A stretch of DNA of 64,000 nt from Streptomyces scopuliridis RB72 (GCF_000718095.1 NZ_JOEI01000005.1:1-64000), one strand, 5' to 3'. Positions 35,765 through 45,688 are shown, numbered from the stretch's first letter. A program made the numbers and translations. Notes: generated by a model not told the origin, from the letters alone.

Positions 35765-35865
35765 GTGCGCTCCATGAGTCTCAGGTCAATGAGTCGATGA
35801 GTGGAGAGATGGAGAAAGAGAAGGGGAGAAGCAGGGGTTGAGCGGGATCGGATCGGCTGAGGGGA

Positions 35866-36102
35866 TCAGGTGAGCAGGAAGTCCGCCTGGCCCGACTTGG
35901 CACCCTGGATGAAGGCGGCGATCTCATTGGTGGTGTAGATCAGTGCGGGGCCGTCAGGGTCGGCGGACTGGCGCACAGCGACTCTGCCGTCGGCCAGCTT
36001 CATGGCCTCGATGCAGTTGCCGCCGTTGCCACCACTCCACGGCTTGTGCCAGCCTTCGGCGCCGAGGTCGGCGGCGGGCATGCCGTTGTATATGGGATCC
36101 AT
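35866..36102 (-). CDS. DUF397 protein
   Basis: A 78-aa actinobacterial protein. The family signature is W-x-KPWSGGNGGNCIEAMKLADG then VAVRQSADPDGPALIYT, ending with a hydrophobic FIQGAK helix. DUF397 proteins are encoded next to XRE-DUF5753 regulators and act with them, as with BldB/WhiJ-like systems. The ATG directly abuts the XRE stop (TGAATG), so translation is coupled. Confidence 0.9.
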   Translation of the reverse strand: MDPIYNGMPAADLGAEGWHKPWSGGNGGNCIEAMKLADGRVAVRQSADPDGPALIYTTNEIAAFIQGAKSGQADFLLT

Positions 36103-36966
36103 TCACAGCTCCTTGCGGACATCCTTGAGGATCTCCTTCGTGCGTTGTGCAGTTGCGGCCTGGGCCGCCATCCGGTCCATGACCTCCAGGTGGGTGGCCA
36201 CTTCGGGACGGGCATCGAGATAGACAGCACCGGTCAGGTACTCGCTGTAGACCATGTCCGGCAGCTCCGGTACGGCGAAACGGAAGATCACGAACGGCCC
36301 GTAGGTACCGGGGTGGTGTCCGGTCGCGAACTCCGCGACTTGCAGGGTCACATTGGACAGGTCGGTGGCTTCGAGCAGCCGGTCGATCTGTTCCCGCATG
36401 ATCTCCGGGCTGTCGCCCACCGGGCGGCGCAGCACCGTCTCATCCATGATCACCCAGAATTTGGGCGCGTCCGCTCGGGTCAGCAGCGACTGGCGTTCCA
36501 TCCGGAGCGCCACATGGCGCTCGATGTCCTCCGGCCGCGCCTGTCCCACGGCGCCGGCGTTCATGACGGCGCGCGCGTAGCCCTCGGTCTGGAGCAGCCC
36601 GGGGATGAAGTGCGGTTCGTACGCCCTGAGCAGCGCGGCGGACCCCTCCAGGCTGACGTACATGCTGAACCAGTCGGGCAGGATGTCGTGGAACCGCTGC
36701 CACCAGCCGGGCTTATTGGCTTCCTCGGTGAGTTCGACGAACGCGTCGGTCTCGTCCTCGGGGATTCCATAGGCCCTGAGCAGCACCTGTACATAGGGGA
36801 TCTTGAGAGCGACCTCGGCCGTCTCCATCCGGCGTATCGTCGCCGGCGCCACGCGGAGGAGCTTGGCGGCCTCCTCGCGTTTCAGGCCGGCACGCTCACG
36901 CAGATCCTGCAAGCGTCTGCCCAGTACGACCTGTCCCACGGTCGGGGCGGACCGCGGTTCGCTCAC
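36103..36966 (-). CDS. XRE-family regulator with DUF5753 domain
   Basis: A 287-aa regulator. The HTH at residues about 12-65 (VVLGRRLQDLRERAGLKREE, AAKLLRVAPATIRRMETAEV) is followed by a DUF5753 domain (FIPGLLQTEGYARAVMNA, ALRMERQSLLT, VLRRPVGDSPEIMREQIDRL, GPFVIFRFA, VVYLE-like YLDARPEVATHLEVMDRM). GTG 36966 with GGGGAGG upstream. Partner of the DUF397 gene downstream and divergent from the ATPase gene, across a spacer with two palindromes that it probably binds. Confidence 0.9.
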   Translation of the reverse strand: MSEPRSAPTVGQVVLGRRLQDLRERAGLKREEAAKLLRVAPATIRRMETAEVALKIPYVQVLLRAYGIPEDETDAFVELTEEANKPGWWQRFHDILPDWFSMYVSLEGSAALLRAYEPHFIPGLLQTEGYARAVMNAGAVGQARPEDIERHVALRMERQSLLTRADAPKFWVIMDETVLRRPVGDSPEIMREQIDRLLEATDLSNVTLQVAEFATGHHPGTYGPFVIFRFAVPELPDMVYSEYLTGAVYLDARPEVATHLEVMDRMAAQAATAQRTKEILKDVRKEL

Positions 36967-37027
36967 TTTTGGGTCCTCCCCACGCACGGTTGACAGCAGT
37001 CTGCCATGTCTCCACCACGAAGAATAC

Positions 37028-37064
37028 GGCACTCTGAAAAATCCAGAGTGCCACTTGCCAAGTG
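37028..37064. promoter_or_regulatory. Two abutting palindromes, putative XRE operators
   Basis: GGCACTCTG-AAAAATC-CAGAGTGCC (37028-37052) and CACTTG-C-CAAGTG (37052-37064) share one base and lie between divergent XRE and HATPase genes. Both share the half-site CACT. Likely control both directions. Confidence 0.65.
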
Positions 37065-37174
37065 TCCTCGGCGGGTGGAGAGTGGCTCGGTGAACCAGTT
37101 CACGCGGTTGTCGCGCTCTGCCACGGGAGAGGTCTTGTGCGCGAACACCGCTCCCCCACCGTTAGGAATCGGTC

Positions 37175-37648
37175 GTGGCACCTGGTAACGCGCTCACCCC
37201 CCAGCTCATAGCCCTGTGCCCTGGCAACGTTGTCCGCCGTTACGGGTTCCAATTGCCTGCTCACGCGGAGTCCGTCTGCCGCGCGAGACAGCTGACCCGT
37301 GACCGCCTCGGCACCTGGGATGTGGACGAGGAGACCCGCGAGACCGCGGTGCTCGTCGTGTCGGAGCTGGTCACCAACGCGGTGGTGCACGCCGCGGGCG
37401 ACCATGTCATCTGCGAGATACGGCAGAGCAACGGAAAGCTGCGGATCGCCGTGGAGGACCAGGGGTACGGGCCGACGGGGCCGCAGCTGCACCGCACCGC
37501 GGAGGGCGAGACCGAGGGCGAGGGCGGCCGCGGACTGTTTCTCGTCGATTCCATATGCAGCGGCTGGGGAGCCCACGACACATCGGGATACGGACCCGGG
37601 CGTGTCGTCTGGGCGGAACTGTCACACGGAGCGGAGCAGTCATGCTGA
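37175..37648 (+). CDS. HATPase_c_2 (anti-sigma/serine kinase-like) protein
   Basis: A 157-aa stand-alone GHKL ATPase of the type that accompanies XRE-DUF397 pairs. Conserved blocks are ELVTNAVVHA (N box), VEDQGYGP (G1) and GGRGLFLVDSIC (G2). It may phosphorylate or bind an anti-sigma antagonist, or modulate the XRE protein; for this group the reaction is not established. GTG 37175 with AGGA 7 nt upstream. The stop overlaps the next start by 7 nt, so the two are coupled. Confidence 0.88.
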   Translation: MAPGNALTPQLIALCPGNVVRRYGFQLPAHAESVCRARQLTRDRLGTWDVDEETRETAVLVVSELVTNAVVHAAGDHVICEIRQSNGKLRIAVEDQGYGPTGPQLHRTAEGETEGEGGRGLFLVDSICSGWGAHDTSGYGPGRVVWAELSHGAEQSC

Positions 37649-38073
37649 AGACCGCGCTGCAGCGCCTTTCGCGCGGCCTGCGCCACGAGTCATCTCCCGG
37701 GCACGTACAGCTGCCCTTGCCGCCGACCCTGCCCGCCTCGCTGGGGTGTGACGCCGTGGGTATCCCGGCGCAGCACGGCTTCCGGCTGATGGCGCGGCTG
37801 CCGAGGAAGGGCTGTATCTTCGCCGACGCCGAGTGGTGGTGGTGGATCGTTCCGGCGGGCTCGGACCTCGATCTGACCTGGCCGTCCCCGGCCCGCTATG
37901 TCGCGGGGACGACCGTGCCGGCGGCGCATCCCCGGCTGATCCACTGGCCGGAGGACCCCACGCCGTACACCCCGCCGATCCCCTTCTATCTCATGGTCTG
38001 CCAGCTGACCGGCACGGCCCCGTCCTGGGCGCCGGACGGCACGGCGGGGACGGTTCCGGCACAGCGGAGCTAG
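37642..38073 (+). CDS. Small hypothetical protein coupled to the HATPase
   Basis: A 143-aa protein not recognised as a named family. It contains an unusual WWWWIVPAGSDLDLTWP tryptophan run (residues about 66-82), a conserved-looking RYVAGTTVPAAHPRLIHWPED and a Pro-rich end. ATG 37642 overlaps the ATPase stop and has GGAG upstream. Its fixed position after the HATPase suggests a role in the same module. The TAG stop falls in CTAGGGCCTGAGC, related to the repeat-end motif described elsewhere. Confidence 0.7.
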   Translation: MLKTALQRLSRGLRHESSPGHVQLPLPPTLPASLGCDAVGIPAQHGFRLMARLPRKGCIFADAEWWWWIVPAGSDLDLTWPSPARYVAGTTVPAAHPRLIHWPEDPTPYTPPIPFYLMVCQLTGTAPSWAPDGTAGTVPAQRS

Positions 38074-38085
38074 GGCCTGAGCGGG

Positions 38086-38124
38086 GACCGGCCGATCGGC
38101 CCGGAACCGACTGATCGGCCGGTC
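38086..38124. terminator. Hairpin between module and ROK gene
   Basis: A perfect 12-bp inverted repeat, GACCGGCCGATC / GATCGGCCGGTC, with a 15-nt loop, 12 nt after the hypothetical gene. It could terminate that operon or serve as an operator for the ROK gene 56 nt downstream. Confidence 0.5.
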
Positions 38125-38179
38125 GGGCTGGCGCTCCGCTCCCGCCACCGTGGGCCGATCACATAGGCTCGTCGGCGAG

Positions 38180-39427
38180 ATGAACAACAACCACACTTCC
38201 CTCGGCCCGAAGGCCGACAAAGAGACCGTGCGCCGGCACAATCTGAGCCTTGTGCTGCGGGCGGTACGGGACGAGGGCGAGGCGACCAGGGCCGGTGTCG
38301 CGGCGCGGGTGGGCCTGACCCGGGCGGCCGTGTCGTCACTGGTCGAACAGCTGCTGGACAGCGGGTTCCTCTCCGAGTCCGGCAAGACGTTCAGCGGCCA
38401 GGCCGGGCGGCCCGGCACCGTGCTGAAGGTGACGCGCACGGGACCCGCGGGGATCGGCGTCGAGATCAATATCGACTATGTGTCGGTATGTGTGGTCGAC
38501 CTGTCCGGCACCGACCGCGTCCGGCTGACCGAACACCTCGACAACAGGGGCTCCCGGCCCGCCGATGTGCTGGCCCGCTGCGCCAGGATCGCCGCCCGCA
38601 CCCTGGACTCCGCCGCCGAACAGGACTTGCTGCCGGTCGGGGTCCAACTCGCCCTGCCGGGGCTGGTGTCGGGCGGTACGGTCCGGCAGGCCCCGAACCT
38701 CGGCTGGAACCTCGTTCCCGCCGACGAGATGTTCGCCGCCGCGCTGGCCGAGCTGCGGCCCGAGCTGCCCCCGCTGCCGGTGAGTTCGGAGAACGAGGCC
38801 AATCTCGCGGCGCTGGCGGAGCTGTGGTTCGGCGAACTCGGCCCGCTGCGTACCTTCCTCTATCTGACGGGCGAGATCGGCGTCGGCGGCGCGCTGGTGC
38901 TCAACGGTGAACTGCTGCGCGGGGCCCATGGGTTCGCCGGGGAGATCGGCCATGTGGTCGTCGATCCGGCGGGGCCGCTGTGCCGTTGTGGCTCGCGCGG
39001 GTGTCTGGAGCAGTACGCGGGTCAGTCCGCGCTGCTGCGGGCGGCGGGGATCGATGAGAACGCCGGGGTGCCGGGCGTGGCCGAGCTGGGGCTGCGGGCG
39101 GACGCGGGCGACCCGGAGGCCGTGGCCGCCGTGGAACGGGCCGGCCAGACGCTGGGCCGGGTGCTGTCCGGTGCGGTGAACCTCTTCGATCCGGACGCGG
39201 TCGTCCTCGGCGGGATCTACCGGGAACTGATGCCCTGGCTCTCGCCGGCCGCTGACCGCGAGCTGACCGCCCGGGTGGTGTCGGGGCTGTGGGAGAGCGG
39301 CAGCGGGCGGCTGCGCGGGTCCTCCTCGGCGGGCGACGCGGCACGCGGCGCGGCGGCCCTGGTCGTCCAGGCGGTGCTGGCCGATCCGGTGGCGTACGTA
39401 CAGCGCGAGGCGCGCGGGACGGGCTGA
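38180..39427 (+). CDS. xylR: ROK-family transcriptional repressor (XylR-like)
   Basis: A 415-aa repressor with an N-terminal winged HTH (NLSLVLRAVRDEGEATRAGV, AARVGLTRAAVSSLVEQLLDSG) and a ROK sugar-kinase-like domain (GVEINIDYVSVCVVDLSG, VSSENEANLAAL, GEIGVGGALVLNGELLRGAHG, then the zinc motif CRCGSRGCLEQY). ATG 38180. It converges on xylA, beyond which xylB is divergently placed, so it is the expected xylose-responsive repressor. It could also act on the ChvE-type importer 4 kb away. Confidence 0.88.
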   Translation: MNNNHTSLGPKADKETVRRHNLSLVLRAVRDEGEATRAGVAARVGLTRAAVSSLVEQLLDSGFLSESGKTFSGQAGRPGTVLKVTRTGPAGIGVEINIDYVSVCVVDLSGTDRVRLTEHLDNRGSRPADVLARCARIAARTLDSAAEQDLLPVGVQLALPGLVSGGTVRQAPNLGWNLVPADEMFAAALAELRPELPPLPVSSENEANLAALAELWFGELGPLRTFLYLTGEIGVGGALVLNGELLRGAHGFAGEIGHVVVDPAGPLCRCGSRGCLEQYAGQSALLRAAGIDENAGVPGVAELGLRADAGDPEAVAAVERAGQTLGRVLSGAVNLFDPDAVVLGGIYRELMPWLSPAADRELTARVVSGLWESGSGRLRGSSSAGDAARGAAALVVQAVLADPVAYVQREARGTG

Positions 39428-39502
39428 CGTACGACACGGCCCAAGCGACGCGGAACGGGCCGGCATACGCCCGTCCCGCGCGCCCGCGGCAGGGCCCCGC
39501 GG

Positions 39503-40672
39503 TCAGCGGACGCCGAGGAGGTGGTCCATGGCGAGCTGGTCGAGGTGCTCGAACGCCATGCCGCGCGCGGCGGCGGCGTCGACGTCGAACTCCTCGTAGG
39601 CACTGCGGTCGGCCAGCAGCGCGGCCACGCCCTCGGGGGCGGTGGGCTGCGCCAGTTCGTCCACGCGGGAGGCGCGCAGCGCCTCCTGGACGAGCGGGTC
39701 GGCACGGAAGGAGGCGGCCCGCTCCTTGAGGATCAGATAGTTGCGCATGCAGCCGGCGGCGGAGGCCCACACCCCGTCGAAGTCCTCGGTGCGCGGCGGC
39801 TTGAAGTCGAAGTGCCGCGCGCCCTCCCAGCCCGCGTTCTCCAGCAGGTCGACCAGCCAGAAGGCGGCACGCAGATCACCGGCGCCGAACCGCAGGTCCT
39901 GGTCGTAGCGGGTGCCGTGCTGGCCGTTGAGGTCGATGTGGAAGAGCTTGCCCGACCAGAGGGCCTGGGCGATGGCGTGCGGGAAGTTGAGCCCGGCCAT
40001 CTGCTCGTGGCCGACCTCGGGGTTGACGCCGAACAGCTCGGGGCGCTCCAGCCGGTCGATGAACGCCAGGGCGTGGCCGACGGTGGGCAGCAGGATGTCA
40101 CCGCGCGGCTCGTTGGGCTTGGGCTCGACGGCGAACCTGAGGTCGTAGCCCTGCTCGACGACATACTCCCCGAGCAGGTCGAACGCCTCCTTCATCCGGT
40201 CGAGGGCGAGCCGTACGTCCTTGGCGCCGCCCGACTCGGCGCCCTCTCGGCCGCCCCAGGCGACGAAGGTCCTGGCGCCCAGTTCGGCCGCGAGGTCGAC
40301 ATTGCGCAGCACCTTGCGCAGGGCGTAGCGGCGGATGTCGCGGTCGTTCGCGGTGAAGCCGCCCTCCTTGAAGACGGGGTGGGTGAACAGGTTGGTGGTG
40401 ACCATCTCGACCGTGATGCCGGTCTCTTCGGTCGCCTGCCTGAACCGCTTGATGTGCGCTTCGCGCTCCGCCTCCGTCGAGCCGAACGGAATGAGGTCGT
40501 CGTCGTGGAAGGTCACACCCCACGAGCCGAGCTCCGCGAGTCGGTGAACCGATTCGACGGGATCCAGCGCGGGGCGGGTCGCGTCGCCGAACGGGTCCTT
40601 GCCCTGCCAGCCCACCGTCCAGAGGCCGAAGCTGAACTTGTCCTCGGGGGTGGGTGTGAAGCGTTCCGTCAT
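39503..40672 (-). CDS. xylA: Xylose isomerase
   Basis: Converts D-xylose to D-xylulose (and, in vitro, glucose to fructose); cytoplasmic, metal-dependent TIM barrel, 389 aa as in other Streptomyces enzymes. Signature segments are [15 protein letters not shown] (catalytic H), [43 protein letters not shown], and [19 protein letters not shown] (metal ligands). ATG 40672 is chosen; the open frame upstream reads antisense through xylB and is not coding. Divergent from xylB over 201 nt containing operator-like repeats. Confidence 0.96.
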   Translation of the reverse strand: MTERFTPTPEDKFSFGLWTVGWQGKDPFGDATRPALDPVESVHRLAELGSWGVTFHDDDLIPFGSTEAEREAHIKRFRQATEETGITVEMVTTNLFTHPVFKEGGFTANDRDIRRYALRKVLRNVDLAAELGARTFVAWGGREGAESGGAKDVRLALDRMKEAFDLLGEYVVEQGYDLRFAVEPKPNEPRGDILLPTVGHALAFIDRLERPELFGVNPEVGHEQMAGLNFPHAIAQALWSGKLFHIDLNGQHGTRYDQDLRFGAGDLRAAFWLVDLLENAGWEGARHFDFKPPRTEDFDGVWASAAGCMRNYLILKERAASFRADPLVQEALRASRVDELAQPTAPEGVAALLADRSAYEEFDVDAAAARGMAFEHLDQLAMDHLLGVR

Positions 40673-40716
40673 GACTCTGGCCGCCTTCGATACCTCAGGT
40701 CCGGCACGTGCCGACC

Positions 40717-40852
40717 TTATTTGTTTCCTGACATGACTAATAATGCACGGGGATGCGGGTGCGCAAAAGACCCCGCACGCCCATGGACACAGGATGATGA
40801 TCGTCGGCACGGTTCCCGTGTGCCACGCCATCGCGTAATTTGTTTCCCCGAC
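40717..40852. promoter_or_regulatory. xylA-xylB divergent operator region
   Basis: ATTTGTTTCC occurs twice, at 40719 and 40838, one near each start codon. The first lies in TTATTTG-N13-CTAATAA (40717-40743), a 6-of-7 inverted repeat in otherwise GC-rich DNA. Such AT-rich sites fit ROK/XylR operators. Confidence 0.6.
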
Positions 40853-40873
40853 GCTCAATCTGGAGGTACGCCC

Positions 40874-42349
40874 ATGTCGCGGAGCCCGGTCGTCATCGGC
40901 GTGGACAGCTCCACCCAGTCCACGAAGGCGGCCTTCACGGACGCCACCACAGGCCGGCTGCTCGCCGTGGGCCGCGCGCCGCACCGGGTGACCGGTGAGG
41001 GCGGCGCCCGGGAGACGGACCCGGAGGTGTGGTGGAACGCGCTGCGCGAGGCGGTCGCCGCCGGTCTGAAGGAATCCGGGACGGACGCCTCGGCCGTGAC
41101 CGGCATCGCCGTCGCCGGACAGCAGCACGGTCTGGTCGTGCTCGACCGTACCGGCCGGCCGCTGCGCCCCGCACTGCTCTGGAACGACACCCGCTCGGCC
41201 CCGCAGGCGGCCGCGCTCACCGACGCGCTGGGCGGCCCGGACGCCTGGACGGCGCGCACGGGCTCCGTACCGGTGGCCTCGATGACGGCCTCCAAGTGGC
41301 AGTGGCTGCGGGAGAACGACCCCGCCATCGCGGAGGCCACGGCGGCCATCAGGCTTCCCCACGACTTTCTCACCGAGCGGCTCTCGGGCACCGCGGCCAC
41401 CGACGCGGGTGACGCCTCGGGCACCTGCTGGTACTCCACCGCCACCGGCGAGTACGACCCCGAACTGCTCGCGCTCCTCGGTCTCGACGCCGATCTGCTG
41501 CCCGCCGTCGCCACGACCGGCGCCGCGCGCGTCGGCTCGCTCACCGCGGGCTCCGCGGCGGAACTGGGCCTGCCCGCGGGCATCGCCGTCGCCGCCGGCA
41601 CCGGCGACAACATGAGCGCGGCCGTCGGTCTCGGCTTCGGCGGCGCCGGCCTGCTGGACCATCCGGTGCTGAGCCTCGGCACGTCGGGTACGGTCTTCGC
41701 CGCCACCCGCACCCGCCCCGGCTCCCCCGCGCTCGCCGGGTTCGCGGCGGCCGACGGTACGTATCTGCCGCTGGCCTGCACGCTCAACTGCACGCTCGCC
41801 GTCGACAAGGTCGCCTCGCTGCTCCGGCTCGACCGCGAGGACGCGGTGCCGGGCGGCGAAGCCGTACTGCTCCCCTACCTGGACGGCGAGCGCACCCCCG
41901 ATCTCCCCGCCGCCTCGGGCCTGTTGACCGGGCTGCGCCATGACACCAGCCCGCAGCAGCTGCTGGGCGCCGCCTACGAGGGCGCGGCCGTCACCGTACT
42001 GCGCGCGCTGGACGAGGTGCTGCGCGCCTGTGGCCTCGACCCCGCGTCCCCGGACGCGGCGGGCCGTCCGCTGCGTCTGGTCGGCGGCGGTGCGCAGGGC
42101 CGGATGTGGGTGGATACGGTCCGCCGGCTCTCCGGCCGCCGCGTGATCGTCCCGACGAGCGGAGAACTGGTCGCGCTGGGCGCCGCCGCGCTGGCCGCGG
42201 GCGCGGCGACGGGCGAGGACCCGGTGGCGATCGCGACCTCCTGGCGGACCGGCGACGGGCCCGAACTGCCTGCGGTGGAGCGGGACATGGAGACCTGGGA
42301 GCGCGTGGGATCGGTACTGGACAGGGCGGCGCCGAGCCTGCTGAGCTAG
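40874..42349 (+). CDS. xylB: Xylulokinase
   Basis: Phosphorylates D-xylulose to xylulose 5-phosphate for the pentose phosphate pathway; FGGY family, 491 aa. N-terminal phosphate motif [15 protein letters not shown], then [10 protein letters not shown] and [18 protein letters not shown], and C-terminal [20 protein letters not shown] (FGGY signature 2 region). ATG 40874 has GGAGG 7 nt upstream. Pairs with divergent xylA. The TAG stop is the first part of the CTAGGGCCTGTC end of the repeat that follows. Confidence 0.95.
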   Translation: MSRSPVVIGVDSSTQSTKAAFTDATTGRLLAVGRAPHRVTGEGGARETDPEVWWNALREAVAAGLKESGTDASAVTGIAVAGQQHGLVVLDRTGRPLRPALLWNDTRSAPQAAALTDALGGPDAWTARTGSVPVASMTASKWQWLRENDPAIAEATAAIRLPHDFLTERLSGTAATDAGDASGTCWYSTATGEYDPELLALLGLDADLLPAVATTGAARVGSLTAGSAAELGLPAGIAVAAGTGDNMSAAVGLGFGGAGLLDHPVLSLGTSGTVFAATRTRPGSPALAGFAAADGTYLPLACTLNCTLAVDKVASLLRLDREDAVPGGEAVLLPYLDGERTPDLPAASGLLTGLRHDTSPQQLLGAAYEGAAVTVLRALDEVLRACGLDPASPDAAGRPLRLVGGGAQGRMWVDTVRRLSGRRVIVPTSGELVALGAAALAAGAATGEDPVAIATSWRTGDGPELPAVERDMETWERVGSVLDRAAPSLLS

Positions 42350-43316
42350 GGCCTGTCTTCAAAGGAGCGCCGTCCGCCCGGAGGGCGGGCCCGGCGCCCG
42401 CCGCGGCAGCGGCAGGAAGTCGCCGCGGTGCGTGCGATCGCAAGGCGGAGGGTCGCCCCAGTACTGGACGTACTGGGGTGATCCCGACAACGCCGCGAGC
42501 GTGCGTGCCGGGCGTCGCCGGGCATACGACCGTACCCTTCAGCTCCATGCCGCGCAGCGCGGAGCGCGGGACCAGCGCCACTCCCGCGCCCGCGCCCGCG
42601 AGGGCGACGACCGCGCGGAAGTCGTCGGAGGAGTGCGCCAGCCGCGGCTGGAAGCCCGCCAGTTCGCAGGCGAGCTGGATCACGTCATGGCAGGGGTTGC
42701 CGGGGTACGGGCCGATCCAGTCGCTGTCGGCCAGCTCGGCGAGCACGACCTCGGCGCCGAGCCCGAGCGGATGGGCGGCGGGCAGGACCGCGTCGAACGG
42801 CTCCGCGTACAGCGGCATCCGCCACAGCCGCAGATCGTCCTCGCGCGGGGCGCCCCGGTACTCGACCGCGACCGCGAGATCCGCCTCTCCGTCGAGCACC
42901 ATCGGCAGGCTCTCGTCGCCCTCGGCGTCCCTTACGCGTACCCGGATGTCGGGCTGCGGTCCGGCGAGCAGCTGGACGGCCGGGGCCAGCACTTCCGCGA
43001 TGCCCGTGGCGAAGGCGGCGACCGTGACCTCGCCCGCCGTCCCGCCCGCGTACGCCGCGAGCTCCGCCTCGGCGCGCTCCAGCTGGGCGAGGACGGCGTG
43101 CGCGTGGGTGAGCAGGATCTCCCCGGCGGCGGTCAGCCGCACGCCCCGGCCGCTGCGAGTCAGCAGCGCGTGCCCGGTCTCGTGCTCCAGCGCGGCGAGC
43201 TGCTGGGAGACGGCCGAGGGCGTGAGATAGAGCGCGGCGGCCGCGGCGGTCACCGTACGGTGGTCCGCCACGGCCCGCAGGACGCGCAGCCGCCGGGGGT
43301 CGATCACCCGGCCCAT
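41991..43316 (-). CDS. LysR-family regulator with 3' end displaced by a repeat
   Basis: The first about 262 residues are an ordinary LysR-type regulator: [23 protein letters not shown] and [16 protein letters not shown], then a substrate-binding domain to [14 protein letters not shown]. At about 42526 homology stops and the frame continues through the dispersed repeat and 350 nt antisense to xylB, giving an implausible 441-aa protein. About 40 residues of the second lobe are missing. It follows kbl and tdh on the same strand and may have regulated threonine use. Probably damaged, though the DNA-binding half is intact. Confidence 0.7.
   Translation of the reverse strand: MGRVIDPRRLRVLRAVADHRTVTAAAAALYLTPSAVSQQLAALEHETGHALLTRSGRGVRLTAAGEILLTHAHAVLAQLERAEAELAAYAGGTAGEVTVAAFATGIAEVLAPAVQLLAGPQPDIRVRVRDAEGDESLPMVLDGEADLAVAVEYRGAPREDDLRLWRMPLYAEPFDAVLPAAHPLGLGAEVVLAELADSDWIGPYPGNPCHDVIQLACELAGFQPRLAHSSDDFRAVVALAGAGAGVALVPRSALRGMELKGTVVCPATPGTHARGVVGITPVRPVLGRPSALRSHAPRRLPAAAAAGAGPALRADGAPLKTGPSSAGSAPPCPVPIPRAPRSPCPAPPQAVRARRRSARRSRSPPGPRPSPRPRPARRRPARPVLRSSGRSRGGRRAGGPYPPTSGPAHRRRPDAADGPPRPGTRGRGHRRAAPRPARAVR
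42348..42530. repeat. Dispersed repeat, copy B, inserted at lysR 3' end
   Basis: Starts at CTAGGGCCTGTCTTC, overlapping the xylB stop, and includes GCGATCGCAAGGCGGAGG, a hairpin CCCCAGTAC-TGGAC-GTACTGGGG (9-bp stem) and GACAACGCCGCGAGCGTGCG, the blocks shared with copy A at the window start. Internal GCCGTCCGCCCGGAGGGCGGGC is also self-complementary. Length, terminal inverted motifs and lack of genes fit a miniature non-autonomous element. Confidence 0.7.
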
Positions 43317-43378
43317 TTTGCCAGGTCTGCCCGGAACTCCACCCCCACCGGCACCGGCCGCCCCACCTGCACCGGCGC

Positions 43379-44578
43379 TCAGCCCTCCCGCTTCATCGCC
43401 TCGCGCGCGTCGACGAACGCCGCGACCGCCCGCTCCACATCGGCCGTGGAGTGCGCGGCGGACAGCTGCACCCTGATCCGCGCCCGGCCCATGGGGACGA
43501 CGGGGTACGAGAAGCCGATCACATAGACCCCGCGCTCCAGGAGCAGTTCCGCCATCCGGCCCGCCTCGGCGGCGTCGCCGATCATGACGGGAGCGATGGC
43601 ATGGTCGCCGGGCAGGATCTCGAACCCCGCGTCCGTCATCTCCGTACGGAAGAGCGCGGTGTTGGCGTTCAGCCGGTCCCGCAGTTCGTCCGCGCTCTCC
43701 AGCAGATCGAGGACCTTGATCGACGCGGCGGCGATGACCGGCGCGAGGGAGTTGGAGAAGAGATACGGACGGGAGCGCTGGCGCAGCAGCGCGACGATCT
43801 CGGCGCGGGCCGCGACATAGCCGCCGGAGGCGCCGCCGAGCGCCTTGCCGAGCGTGCCGGTGATGATGTCGACCCGGTCCATGACGCCGTGCAGCTCGGG
43901 GGTCCCCCGGCCGCCGGGGCCCACGAAGCCGACGGCGTGCGAGTCGTCGACCATGACCATCGCGTCGTACCGGTCGGCGAGATCACAGATCTCGGCCAGC
44001 GGGGCGACATACCCGTCCATCGAGAACACGCCGTCCGTGACGATCAGCCGGCGACGGGCGTCCTGGGATTCCTTGAGCCTGGACTCCAGCTCGGTGAGAT
44101 CGCGGTTGGCGTACCGGAGGCGACGGGCCTTGGAGAGCCGGATGCCGTCGATGATGCTGGCGTGGTTGAGGGCGTCCGAGATGACGGCGTCCTCCGGGCC
44201 GAGCAGCGTCTCGAAGACCCCGCCGTTGGCGTCGAAGCAGGAGGAGTAGAGGATCGTGTCCTCCTGGCCGAGGAACGCGGACAGCCGCTGCTCCAGCTCC
44301 TTGTGGATCTCCTGGGTGCCGCAGATGAAGCGTACGGACGCCATGCCGTAGCCCCAGCGGTCGAGCGCGTCCTTGGCGGCGGCGACGACCTCGGGGTGGT
44401 CGGCGAGTCCGAGGTAGTTGTTGGCGCAGAAGTTGAGGACTTCACCGGGGGCGCCGCCCGCGGTGACGGCGACGGAGGCGCTCTGCGGGGTCGAGATCAC
44501 GCGCTCGGGCTTGAAGAGACCGGCGTCGCGGATCTCGTCGAGGGTGGCGGACAGGTCGTCCCGGACGGACGCGTACAT
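43379..44578 (-). CDS. kbl: Glycine C-acetyltransferase (2-amino-3-ketobutyrate CoA ligase)
   Basis: PLP enzyme cleaving 2-amino-3-ketobutyrate with CoA to glycine and acetyl-CoA, the second step of threonine degradation. The 399 aa match the family. Blocks seen are [73 protein letters not shown] and the PLP-lysine segment [15 protein letters not shown]. It lies 75 nt after tdh, same strand, so the two form an operon. Confidence 0.95.
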   Translation of the reverse strand: MYASVRDDLSATLDEIRDAGLFKPERVISTPQSASVAVTAGGAPGEVLNFCANNYLGLADHPEVVAAAKDALDRWGYGMASVRFICGTQEIHKELEQRLSAFLGQEDTILYSSCFDANGGVFETLLGPEDAVISDALNHASIIDGIRLSKARRLRYANRDLTELESRLKESQDARRRLIVTDGVFSMDGYVAPLAEICDLADRYDAMVMVDDSHAVGFVGPGGRGTPELHGVMDRVDIITGTLGKALGGASGGYVAARAEIVALLRQRSRPYLFSNSLAPVIAAASIKVLDLLESADELRDRLNANTALFRTEMTDAGFEILPGDHAIAPVMIGDAAEAGRMAELLLERGVYVIGFSYPVVPMGRARIRVQLSAAHSTADVERAVAAFVDAREAMKREG

Positions 44579-44653
44579 GAAGGGCTCCTTCTTCTGGGGC
44601 TCGGTGCGCTGCCTTCTGGGAGGCGCGGTGCGCTGCGGGGGCCGGTGGGGCGG

Positions 44654-45688
44654 TCAGGCGCTCCAGTCGAGAATGATCTTGCCGCTGCGTGCGGAGGACG
44701 CTTCGTCGAAGGCCGCGTCGAAGTCCTCGTATCCGTAGCTGCCGGTGATGACGGGCGTGAGGTCGAGCCCGCCTTCGAGCAGGACGGTCATCGCGTACCA
44801 GGTCTCGAACATCTCGCGTCCGTAGATGCCCTTGACCGTGATCATCGAGGTGACGATCTTCGACCAGTCGACGGCGAACTCCTCGGCGGGCAGCCCGAGC
44901 ATGGCGATCCGGCCGCCGTGCGTCATGTTGTCGACCATGTCGCGCATGGCCTCGGGGCGGCCCGACATCTCCAGACCGACGTCGAAGCCCTCCTTGAGGC
45001 CGAGCTGCCGCTGTGCGTCGGCGATGCCGATGTCGGCGGACGAGACATCGAGGGCGAGGGTGGCGCCGGCCTTGCGGGCGAGTGCGAGGCGGTGCGGGCT
45101 GACGTCGGTGATCACGACATTGCGCGCACCGGCGTGCCGGGCGACGGCCGCGGCCATGATGCCGATGGGGCCCGCGCCGGTGATCAGCACGTCCTCGCCG
45201 ACGAGCGGGAAGGAGAGCGCGGTGTGCACGGCGTTGCCGAACGGGTCGAAGATCGCGGCGACATCGAGATTCACCTCCGCGCGGTGTACCCAGACGTTCG
45301 CGGCGGGCAGGGAGACGTACTGCGCGAAGGCTCCGTCGCGGCCGACGCCGAGCCCGACGGTGCTGCGGCACAGATGCCTGCGGCCGGCGAGGCAGTTGCG
45401 GCACTTGCCGCAGACGAGATGGCCCTCACCGCTGACCAGATCGCCGATGGCGACGTCCTGTACGGCGGCGCCGACGGCGGCCACCTCGCCGACGAACTCG
45501 TGGCCGAGGACGCGGGGTGTGGTGACGGCCTGCCGGGCCCAGCCGTCCCAGGACCGGATGTGCAGGTCGGTACCGCAGATGCCGGTACGGAGCACCTTGA
45601 TCAGTACGTCACCGTCCCCGTACTCCGGCTCGGGCACATCCATGAGCCACAGCCCGGGCTCGGCCTTCTGTTTGACAAGTGCCTTCAT
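44654..45688 (-). CDS. tdh: L-threonine 3-dehydrogenase
   Basis: Zinc MDR enzyme oxidising L-threonine to 2-amino-3-ketobutyrate with NAD+. About 344 aa. GICGTDLHI and LGHEFVGEV hold catalytic zinc ligands, the structural loop is [15 protein letters not shown], the coenzyme motif is [15 protein letters not shown], and [12 protein letters not shown] and [12 protein letters not shown] are specific to threonine dehydrogenase. ATG 45688; the open frame upstream to 45916 is not used. With kbl it converts threonine to glycine and acetyl-CoA. Confidence 0.94.
   Translation of the reverse strand: MKALVKQKAEPGLWLMDVPEPEYGDGDVLIKVLRTGICGTDLHIRSWDGWARQAVTTPRVLGHEFVGEVAAVGAAVQDVAIGDLVSGEGHLVCGKCRNCLAGRRHLCRSTVGLGVGRDGAFAQYVSLPAANVWVHRAEVNLDVAAIFDPFGNAVHTALSFPLVGEDVLITGAGPIGIMAAAVARHAGARNVVITDVSPHRLALARKAGATLALDVSSADIGIADAQRQLGLKEGFDVGLEMSGRPEAMRDMVDNMTHGGRIAMLGLPAEEFAVDWSKIVTSMITVKGIYGREMFETWYAMTVLLEGGLDLTPVITGSYGYEDFDAAFDEASSARSGKIILDWSA

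Noticed and set aside
39521..40873. Upstream extension of the xylB frame to 39521
   Set aside because: It reads antisense through xylA; the ATG at 40874 with a ribosome site gives the canonical N-terminus.
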